DNA from: a virus
Reading direction: 5' to 3' (one strand)
Virus record (IMG/VR): IMGVR_UViG_3300042691_032880
Location: 1 to 64,000 of that record
Length of the DNA stretch: 64,000 bases
This document shows, piece by piece, positions 32,275 through 44,200 of the stretch. The notes beneath the pieces were generated by a model. That model saw only the letters and a list, made by a program, of their open reading frames with translations, did no database searches and had not been told where the DNA came from. The first letter of the stretch is position 1. The number at the start of each line of letters is the position of its first letter. Both the position numbers and the translations under genes were made by a program.

Positions 32275-35200
32275 TTAAGGGTTTTTACACTTGTTCTCTT
32301 CCTGTTCTATTTGATCATCCATATCCTTGATGGTAATTCCATCAGGTCTGTTTTCCAATGGATTATACACAGAATTTACAAGATCATACACAAATATATA
32401 CGATTCCCCTTTCATAAAACCCTCAAATCGCGAATCATTTTTGAGAGCATCCCAGGTCGGAGTATTGAACATGATTCTAGCAAAGTTGTCGAACCTTTGA
32501 GGATCATTCTTAAACAAAACTTCAGCATACGTTTCATCCAAGGGATTATACTGAATGATTCTTTGAGTCCTAGGATCATAAGCATAACGATAAAATTGTT
32601 CTTGGGTAGTAACCTTTGATCCATCCATTCGAGTAAGCGTCCTTCCTGCAATAGCTGAACTAGGGGTTTCCGACTCAGATAGCTGATATGCCTTATTGAT
32701 CTGGGGTATGACATTCACTGAATCAGGAAGCTTGATTTCTCTCATGATTGTAGTAGACTGAGGCTTCGTATTGATCATATTATGAATCTCAGCACCCTGT
32801 TGATTATTGAATGCAAACGGAGAAATCTTTGAAGTACCTTGTTTCACAACTGTTTCATACTCAGCTGATTTACCCCTGAGTTCTAAAGCATTACTTCCGA
32901 TACCCATTTCTGTTTCTAAGAGGGTATTTATAAATGTCTTACCTATACCCTGACCATCGATCTTTTTAAGGACCATGATTTGACCATAGATGTTGGTCTT
33001 ATACAGTGGGAACTTGAATCCATCCTTAAAATTACCTTGAATATCCGCAGCTCTTAAAAGCATTCTTACATCATCTGCAGTTTCATCTGTTATATCTGGT
33101 ATGGTTATAGTGAGCTTTCCTGTAACATCAGGTGTATACAGATCATAACTGTTGGCTTTTGCAGTTGCAGCTACACCACCTCTAATCTGAGGTCTGCTTA
33201 TTGTGATTTTTGCTTCATCTTTCAGTTTGTCTTTGAACTCACGTTTTGCAATGATAAACTGGTGATTATCAGGAGTAACAGTCTCAAAGAACTGAACAAA
33301 CTGTTCATCTGATATATTCTCGAACTTATCACGTCTTATTAGACTTGTCTTTTCTTCAACAGACTCATCGTTAAGACGCATGCTTACGATCTTGGATATG
33401 GATTCTGTAATCAAATCATCCAATTTCATTCCGCCGAAAGTATCCGAGAATATAGAGTCGATTGCATTTTGGTACTCTGTTTCCGCAGCTTCGGGAAGAC
33501 TATATGTACCATCTTGATTATCAATCTCTTTGTGTTTTGATAAAATAAGTTTATCAAGATCAACTAGTCTCTTTTGCAACTTCCATATGCCTTCCGCCAT
33601 TGGTCTGGACAAGAAGGAAGGAAGAAGGTCATAGTATCCACCAACAGTCATGTTGCCACCAGCTTTTATCATACCGTGGTATGCTATCCTGAAAGCTTTT
33701 ATCTTTTCATCTACATTTGGTGACTCTAAGAGAAACATCAAATCCGTAAACGCTTTTTCCTTTCCACTTGAACCCAGTTTGGACGTGGCTATTTCAAGAA
33801 CCTTCATTCCTGATCTAGGAGGTCCTATATTAACTGTCTTTATAGCCAATAAGAATTCGTTGTTCGGATATGCCTTGAGGAGACTGTGGTAGTCAGAAAT
33901 GACCTGTCCTCCCAGGAAGTTTTTGGGATCCAATTGCTCAAGATATATCTGAGCAGCAACACTATCCTTCTTTTCCTCAAGAGCGGAACGTTGGATTTGC
34001 ATTGCAAGGAATGACTTCAGATCCTTGCGGATATCCATTACATCATATCCATATTCCGTATTGAATAATGAAACCAATCCTTTCATAAAGCTTGTACGTT
34101 CCATCATGATCATTCTGGAAACATCGCTCATGTACATAATGGATTTCATATTCTCATCCAACACAGGATATGTCTCAAACAGTTTCTCCATCGTAGCCTT
34201 GGTAAAGAACTTGAGTTTACCCGCCTTGGCTTTGGTATAATCATTAACCAACGAGTCAAACCTGTCAAAATCAGGACGTAATGCTTTGAGGGGATCCGTA
34301 AGTTTGGTTATACCAAAACTTATCTCATTACCAAACTGCAAATACTTATTGAACTCGTTGAGCAATATGAGATTCTCGATTTCCATGGACACAGGTAGTC
34401 CTTTGGAATCTTCAATCCTGTAACCGAAGTTATCAATCGGTACCGTACCTGTAGATATCTGTTCCTGGGTATCAGGTTTGATATCATCATTGTATATGAT
34501 CTTATACGAATCGGAAACCAGTGTACCATCAGACATCAGTCCTCGATTTATCAGTTCAGAGTTAAGCTCCTTTTTAATAGAATCGAGTCTTTTGGTTATG
34601 AATTTTTGCAATGATACCCTGAACCTACGCTGCGTACTGGAATATGCGCTACCATAAGTCTGGTTGTATTCAGTTATGATATCCTTGATTACAGGCAATG
34701 ACTGGAACATGATTGCCGCCATCTTTGGAACCCCTGAAGCAAGCATTGAAGCAAGTACAGGTGTAGTAGTCCTATTCATATTCAAAGGACCAGGGTATGG
34801 ATTATTGGCAGCATCCGCATATATACCGATAAGACTTCCCACAAGTTGGACAGCATCATCCACTATCCTATCTGTTGTAACCTTTTGAATCTTGGTGGAA
34901 GTCTTTCCTGTTTTAGGATTGGCTTGTACGATTTCCTGGTAAAAAGAATTGGTTATGTTAGATACCATTTCCGCGTTAATCGTAGCTAACATGCTGACAC
35001 CTTTGTTGAAACTTGCAGCTATACCCAAAGAGTCCTTGGACTCGGAGTTGAGCGAACGTGCAACCGCAAGAGCGGTAGGAGTGTAAAGATTCTGCTTATT
35101 GTAAATCTCTTTTTCACTCAAACCTCTTCTCTCAACTGCGTTTTTATAATCATCAACTACAGCATCAGCACGCATACCCGTATCGGCAAAGAATCTGTCG

Positions 35201-38200
35201 AATACCTTTTCATTTGAAAGGATTCTGACCTTTGCATCAAGTGTATCATTGAGAATGATTTCTGGAACAGGATTTGTCTTGGTTTGAGTGATATACTGAA
35301 CCAATTGTCCAGGACTGGCTGGCAACGATGAAGCTTCGAGTTCACGTAGTATATTAGCCGTAGCTATTAACCTTTGGAACGGAATGAGTATTTTCTTGTT
35401 CTGTTTTGTTTCAGGTTGATCGAGAATGTCGGCATTTTCATTGAAATACTCTTGCATTTTTCCTCCCTCGAAGTATTCTCCAAAGGCGATTGCAGACTCT
35501 TTCATATAACCTGTCTGGTTCTTGATCTTACGAACCTCTTCGTTAACCTTGTCTTCCAGCAACTCATCATTGCTCATTGAAGTCAGATACTCAATGAACT
35601 TGGCTTCTGGAACACTCATACCATACTTTTCTATATAGTGACTGTATTCACCATAAGGAATCCTGGTTCCATCCAGTGCGTAGTATGATGCTTTGATATA
35701 CGCATAAAGTGTATCGATATCAAAGTCAGAACCTGCCAAAAGGTGGATTTGGAATGGTGCAGCGATGTTGCTACCATATGCCTCATCCATGTAATCCACC
35801 ACTTTTGCCACGAACATGCTTCGTCTATCCTCAGTAGGAATACGAGTCGCAAAGAATTCGGAAAGATATTTTTCCAAAAACGCCTGATCAACCTTTTCAA
35901 GTTCCCTTGGGACTATTACTTCAAAGGTGTATTTCTTTATCTTTTCCTTGGTCTTAGGATCAACAACTTCTTCCACACTCATATTGAGATAGCGGCTTGT
36001 TGCCTTTTCATATTTCTTAGGATCACGTTTGTAATCCATTCGTTTGACAATCTGACCATCCATTTCCATTACTGGGAACAGGATAGGACTGACATGGTAA
36101 TACTTACGACCTTCGATCTTCTTATCATATATGTTCTTGTTGAACATGCTGAAGAAATAGTACACCATGATCCTCTCCAACCTAGGCATATCTGGAGGAT
36201 TGATAGGTTGATTTTTGGTGGTGTCCAACTCGAAGTACTGGAGAATGCTGGCATCCGCTCCTTGTTCTTTCAAACCCGCGGATATGTTCGCATAAAGCTT
36301 TTTGATGATGTTCTTGTCATTGGTATTGAACATCCTCTTCATACGCTCGGTCTGTGACTTTACAAAGTCAGCAAGACCTTCCTGGTATGCTTCCAGATCC
36401 TTACGTATCTCCTTGTATCGAGGATCATCCTTGCTCATCTGACTTATAAGAAGAAGCTTCTGTTGGATACCTGATGTAACCTTCTTGGTGATTTTGGATG
36501 TTTCAACCTGCAGATAAGTCAAATCGTTGGGTACGTTCTCCACTGCACTTTCCAAATCAAGATAAGCACCAGGACGAGCGTCTTGAGCCATATCGAAGTT
36601 CAAAGGAGCAACTGTGGATTTTTTACTGGAAGTAGGATCATAAACCTGCTCTATCCTATGAAGCTCCATTGAGTTGAGCATGTTATGAAGGAATCCACCT
36701 AGCGGTCCTTTCACAGCAGGTCTATAATAAGAGTGTATCTGCTGCATGATACCCATGTAACTTTCAACCAGCGACTTTGTCATGTCTTCTTCTTGCGGTT
36801 GACCAGATGTAAGTTTCATGAAATCATAGTCAGACATTTCTGGATCATATGTAAGTGGTTCGTTACCAGCACCTGACTCTATCAGCATTGCGTAGTAATC
36901 CGCTTGAGCATAAAGATCTTCCAGCTCTTTCATTGAGGTTTCATAATTCAAACCTTGACGAAGCATACTGACTTCTTTCCTTATAAGTGTATGCTCAGAC
37001 TGTTTGATTGTAACCATAGGTGCTGCAGTCAGAGACTTCACACTGTTGAATACAATTCCTGCTTCACGCAACTTCTCTACACCTTCCCTGTATTCTTTTG
37101 TGGAACGCGTTTCAAAACGCATCCTCTTCATTATTTGCATCGAGTCATAGTCCAAAAGTCCTAAAGAGTCTGCAATACGCATCCTCCTATCCATTGTATG
37201 AATGGATTGACCGTCAAACGGACTGATCTTCCTATTACTCTTAAGTGGTTTGCCATCTTCATCCAAGAAAGGTGTCGGCTGCATCGGTTTGCTCAAGTCA
37301 GCATTATCCAAATACATTACGATCTCCTTGATAACGGCGCTTCTGTAAGTCTTGGTATTTCCATATTCCGCCCTTGATGGATCGTATATGTTGGAACCAG
37401 AAGCAGCACCTGACTTCTGACGCTTAAAGAAGTTGGCAAAATCTTTTACACCTACGGCAATAGGACCATCAAACAACTGGTTAACAAACATGCCGTTTAC
37501 CCAGGTATTGGCAAAGAAATTCCTTTTGAATTGTTCTGGACTAGCTGTAAGTGGAAGATCAACATCTTGAACACCTATCTCTGACAGATAGGTTTCAAAC
37601 CTTTGATACTGCTCATTCACATATGAATCTATTGCCTTTACTATTGCAGTCTTACTTGATGGATTGGAAAGAATAGCATCGAAAGGTGTATTGTTTCTTG
37701 CTAGATCTATCAGATCTTCACGCAAATCTATCCTTTGTCCCAAAGCGGAATCTATCCGTGTAGGATCAACGTTCACGCCGAACATGTCCGATAATACATT
37801 GAAAGTGAATCCTCTCAGTGAATTACCATTCTCATCTTTCTCTGAGGTATTGTATCCTTTGTATCTTCTTACACCCTCCTCATTTAACTCCTTGAAGTTT
37901 TTCAGCATCAAATTATACTCTTGACGCATCATTTTCATGACGTGATCAGTCACCAGTTTCACGTTGTTTCTAGATACTGGATTTCCCTTTTCGTCATAAT
38001 AGTTGGTAAATAAGCCATCCACAACAATACTGGTACTAGTAGCCTCGTATTGCGTAAGTATACGTTTGAACGTAGTAAGCTTTTCTGTTGTACCAGGAAT
38101 AACGGTTTCAGTCATCTTGGTGAACAAACCGAACATAGACAACATATATGCTTTATCATCAATTGTCTTGAACGTACTGGTTTCACCTTCTTTGAACTGC

Positions 38201-41200
38201 TGAAAGATATTGAAGTTCTGACTGAATCCTGCAAATGCACCAACACTCAAGTTCTCCAAGAAGAACTTTAATACTGGAATATCAGCATTGAGCATCGGAT
38301 TGTCCCTGAAATATTCGGTCATCCCCATGTAGTCCTCATTGATCAGCTTGTTCAAACCTTCCTGGATATCGATTTTTCCAGTAACAGAGTCAAACATGCT
38401 TTGCAGTTTCATCATTACTACATAAGCAGGTGTAGCTTTTACATACTTGTTGACTAGGTTTCCATTGGCGTCCCTGGTAACAGAACCTGAAATACGAGGA
38501 TTATATTTCATAATGAACTCACCCATTGAGTCAACATAGGCGGTAAGGAATCTCTTTAAGTCATCATCGGTGATGCCTCTTTCAATCTGTTTTTGCCGTT
38601 CCTTATCGGTACGTACTGCAGATTTGCTCATCAACATCTTTAACTGGCTAGACCAGAAAGAGTAATTGAGGTTTTTGATTTCCTTAATCAGGTTTTGATT
38701 TGCACGGAGTATCATCCTTAACTCACTATCCGAGTGGAACATATTGACATTCCCTCCCAAACCAACAAACGCTTGTAAACCTAATGATGTATAAATTACA
38801 GAATAAGGTATATTAAGATTGAACTTCGATACTGCAACATAAACCTTGTTTACAAAAGAACGGAACTTGGCATCATTGAACATGCCGTCTTCTGTCATAA
38901 ACTCCTGTTTAAGGTTCTTTTCATTTCTGTAAGTAACAGTGATTTCATCCAATACATCTAGACTTGGTTTGATTTCATCCATTCCAAATCGCATATTGGT
39001 AACCCTTTCACGCAGGTCATTGCGAATCTTGTTTATGTCACCTTGTACTACGATGTCACTTACATAGTAATCTTGTCCAGTAGCTACAAACCTTTTGTTT
39101 TCAGCATCCCATTCCTGTTTGGTTTTCAATTGTACCTGCATCAAACGAGCGTCCACTGTGTTAAACACATCCTGGAACATGACCAATATGTGTTTGTTCT
39201 TGGTAGCATATCCCAGTGGATTCATGCCAACGCTGTCAACCAACACGTTGTAAACAGCTTTGAGCGAATCACGCAAGTCAATCATATCCGTTATGTCATC
39301 AGGAGTACGGATACCGTTCTGTTCAATCTGTGATTGCAACTCATCATTGTACTGGAAAATGTCACTTTCCAAACGCTGTATCTCTGCAACAATTCGAGGT
39401 ACAATCTCCTCCTTCTGCAGGTTTGCAGTTATCTTTCGGATAGTACTGAATATCAGTTTGCTATCAATCATCCTGGTTCTAGTGATACCAACCTTTGAGT
39501 CATAATACTCATAGGGGATATACTTGAACATCATTCTAAAGTACGCACTTCCTTCATATGGAGCTTTGTTAGCAAAGCCTGCATCAGCAAACTGTTGTCC
39601 TGACTCTTGTTCATCATCCTCCCGTTTCAATGTTGCATCCAACTCATCCATATCCATTTCAATGGAGTCCTTGTACACGGAGTTATACTCCTCCATGATA
39701 CTGTTCATGAACTTGGTAGCATTGAATCTACTGATATTTGTCTGGACTTTGTTATTGACTATGGGATTGTTTTGATACTGGAGGTTGCCTGTATAATTAC
39801 GATACATAAAGGTTTCCCCTTCTTCATGCAATGCTCCCAACAACCATCTGGTACTATCGTATTGAAACCCGTATCTTTCGATTATCGCAGCCTTGTTTTC
39901 AGGATTCTTTGCAATAAGGTTTTCAATCTTGTATTCTTCCAGTATACGCTCTCTTGCAAGATTATAAACAACGTTATCCCGCAAGTCAGGTTTGGCTGTC
40001 TTGATCGACGCCATATAATAAATCATTTTATCACTGACCTCGGATACCACTCCTGAAGGTATTACCTGATTACCAAACATCAGCTTGTTGTTCCGATCCA
40101 TGGTGAGGTAAGGTATACCTTTGAAATCCATACTGTAAAGACGTTCAACATCCGTAGTCCTTTCACGAACTTGTGCGGTTTTGAACCTTCCCAACGTGAT
40201 ATCATAGAAGAGGTTGTCAATCCGACCACCTTTCTTGAACAGGTTCAACAGCTTCTTGAGGTATGCGAACAGCTTCTGCATCCATGTCCTGGGAACCTTG
40301 TTGTCCGCCATGAATGACTGGAATGAGTCAGCCAAGTATTCTTCATATATCAGATCCTTGATCTGGCTATCACTAAGGTGAACATAACCCCGCTGTTTAC
40401 GGAATTCTGATGCATACACCTTGCGAGAACCAACCTGGATGTATTTTCCTTTGCCATCTGTTTTGTAATCACCTAGTGTTTCACCTGCTTTCTTCAAGTA
40501 ATATGTTTGTTGTTCGGGAGTCAAAAGTCTCCTGAATACAACGTGGAACGTCTCGTGATAAGCTACACCCTTCGCCTTCAAAGCATCATTTAAGGCTATC
40601 ATTTCCCCTTGAAGATATCCTAAGGCATGTCCGTCGACATTGACATCTTCAAAGTTCTTTCTTACAAATTCAAACAGACTGGGAATAAATTCCTTTGCTG
40701 TTTCTATCTCTGATAAGAAATCCTCTTCACTCAAAGCCAGGAATCCTTCCAAAGATTCAACTATGCTGAATGCAGTATCATCAATCGCATTACCTTCAGA
40801 TAGCGTATTAGGATCGATATATCCTGGTCCAGGTTCTGATATGATTCCAGGATCGATAGCTGGCTCTGAATGGTCTACATTGATGACAGGAGATGATATA
40901 TCGCTTGAAGGAGTCTTGGAAGCAGGCCTCGATGCCTTCATCCTGACGGTACTGGGAAGAACCACCCGTTTTGCAGTATCCTTCCTTGAAAGATTCAACT
41001 CATTGTTCTGAGTTGTTTTGACCATCACATAACTGTACAGCTGGTCAAGCTTTTCACCCCTGCGAAATACCCTTAGAGACTTACCGCTAAACAGTCCATA
41101 AGTCATGAACTTATCAGTCAATAGTCCTCCACTGACTCGACCATTGCTTACATTGGTATCGTAAGTGTTTATGACCTTGGAAAATCCATTTGATATCTCA

Positions 41201-44200
41201 TCTGTGAACTTTGAGTAGGTTTCAAACAGTTCATTCAATGCAGGAAACGATACAGGAGTGACAAGTCCAGCAGTCGATGCCTCTCTACTGACATCTTCAA
41301 TGGACATGTCCTTGGTTATTTTGGTACCTGTATAATCAAGAACCTTGTTCAGGTTATCATACAGCTCATTGAGGGTATCCCTGTTGAGTTTGATGTTGAA
41401 GTTTTTCGAATAAGCGTTGAATTTTTCAACCATCTCATCCGTATTCTTTTCATTAGGAAGCATTGTGAACTTTATACCAAAGGTCTTTTTGTCACCTACT
41501 TGGCTAAGAATCACAAACTCCGCTCTTATTCCGTCTATGACGTTGAAACCCCAACCATTCTTGTCGAGGTCTATCATTGCGGTATTACCCTTTTCAATGG
41601 ACGCGTTTTGGAATGCATGCAGCATTGTGGCGATAAAGTCCACCATATCTGCAGGACTATTCACCATCTCCTTTGGTATCATGGGTTCTGCAACTGGTTT
41701 CAAGGTATCCTTTACAACCTTGAAATTCAAATACGCTGCAGTCCATGTGGGGAAGTTCTTCATGTACTCCGCCACATTTATACCAAACTCCCCTTTCAAA
41801 TAGGAGTCTATTGTCAGATACGTCTTTCCCGATTCCCCAATGATTTTCTTGTTTATTGGTGAGGCCGCGTTGAGTGTCAGCGTATCAACTATCTCCCATA
41901 CGTTCTTCGTTTTACGAACTACTATAGGAATCCTTTCTTCCGCAGGATCACCCATCAACTCACCAGACTCATTGTACTTCTGGGTAACCATAGGTAAGCG
42001 TCCTTCAAATGCTTTTATATGCTGAGCTAAAGGTGCACCTTCTTCATCACCTTTATACTCGAGTTTGTTAGGACTGTTGGTAAGATCGTAGTATTTGAAA
42101 AAGATATCTCGTATGTCAACATTACTCTGATCACCAGTGCTTTCCAATCTTCTGGTTACTTCCATTTGGAAAGCCTTGTATGTATTAATCGACTTCTTGA
42201 GTTCGTCTAACTGTGCTTCGGTAATATCCTCGGTGTAACGATAAATGTCAGTAACCGACTCAAAAGCCTTGTCATTCCTGATTCGTATCATGTTCCTGAG
42301 CATCTCGACATGTGTATTGTTGTCGATGTCAAGGGGAACCACCGTATTGTCAGGATAAACAAATGCAAGATTTGTCAGTGGATCTATTTCAAATGACTTA
42401 TCCCCTTGAGGATTTGTCACTGTAATGGTAAATCCCTCGATGGGTTTGATGAATGTAAGAATCGGACCTTTGCCTTCTTGCAAAGCTTGTACTTGTACAG
42501 GAAGTTCAGAGGTCTCAATCGTACGTTGAGGATAAGCCGCACGTATTCTTTCAAGTCTTTTCCTATTGAAGTCTACAGTTTGGAAACCAGCTACAATCCT
42601 GATAGCATCATAGAAACGCATATCAACAGGCAATGTTGAAGCTAATTCATCTCTTACAAGTTTTTCTGATAACTCTTCCTTTTCAGTACCTAGTATTAGA
42701 CCTGTAAGGACATCACCCAACTTCATTCTTACCTGTAATGTTTCCTTATCAATGGTTTCACCATTATCTTTTTTGTAGATTGCAGTTATCTGGTCACCTG
42801 GTAGTCTTTCTATTTCTGTTTCATGTATTTCAGGATTTGAAGGATCATAGTATATGTATCGTTTATTTACAGTATCATATCCAGCCTCAAACTTTTCTCC
42901 ATTTGCTCTTCTAAATTCATATAATGGTCGATTTTTATAAAAACCGATTCCTGGAACTTTAGGAAGGGGTATGTACATCTCACCTTCCTCTTTTCCTTGA
43001 CTCCTTTTCTTTATCTCCTCGTTTATGACATTCCCGATTGTGACCTTGGAGGTACTGTCTTTTCTGGAGTTTACTTCTCGCAACGCATTTTCCAAATACG
43101 CAAGCGCCATGTCCGAGGTTATACTTTCCTTATTCGAATCAATAAGCGTCACAATATTTTTGAAAGTATCCAATAAGTAGTTGTCCGCTACGTCTGCAAG
43201 ATCCGCTATCTCGGAAGCTATGAGTTCTTGAGTTGTTGGTGGAATGTCTTCTACTTCCACAGGAGCTGCTGGTGCAGTAGTAGGTTTACCTGATACAAAC
43301 TCCTTAAATCCTTCTATAGTTGGGTTATTAGTAGTTTGTAAGTATTGAGAGTATATTTGTAGAGCTTGTTGTTTTTGTTGTGGGGTTACATTTCTAATTT
43401 CATCAGAAGTTTTAATTCTAAAAGCTCTTTCTTGAGTTACAAAACTGTCTGGATATTCTTCACTTGCTTTACCAATATCTCCTATTTTTTCAGCATATCC
43501 TTTTTTAACTAATGAATTTAATAGTTGTATTTCTTGACTACTGTTTTGATAATCAGAATATAAATTACTGTTGTAGTCTTTCTTAGCTAAATCTGACATT
43601 AGAATATGAACTATTTGTCCATAGCCTTTATTCTGATATTCTTCATTAATTTCAATAGATAGTCCTAATTGTCCTTTTTCCCCATTATTTACAAACTTAA
43701 CTCTACCTATTTTTTTATTATTAAGCTGGATAGACATCCAACCAACACTTGTTTCTTCTGATAGTGTTATTCCTTTAGTATCAAATGTAGATTTATTAAA
43801 CCCTAAAGCTTCATATACAGCATTAGCTAATTCAGGATTGGATTCAAACAGTTCTAATACACCCTTTTTTACTTTTGTAGTTACAGTAGGAGCAGGAGTT
43901 GCAGGTGCAGGAAAAATACTTTGCAGACCTTTCTCGCTTGTAAGTATATAGGAATAGTCAAAAGGTATCTTACCCGTAATCATAGGTTCGATAAGCTGTT
44001 GCACCCGAAGATACTTTCCTTCACTCCACTCTTTCGTCTGGAGTCTTTCCTCCTTGAACGCAGCTGAATGCATGAAACCTGAATAATACCAGATGGCATG
44101 CATCTTAGCCTCTTCAGGAATGTTCAGTTTCAGCACATCGTTTATGACAGCTGAAAGATGTTTATACTTGTTGATGTCTTTTCGGAAAGCGTTGAAGAGC

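Noticed and set aside
35743-36357. A 204-codon frame on the plus strand inside the RNA polymerase gene
   Set aside because: It is antisense to a conserved catalytic region with uninterrupted coding on the minus strand. The predicted protein is low-quality (many His, Phe and Ile with no domain), so it is a shadow frame.
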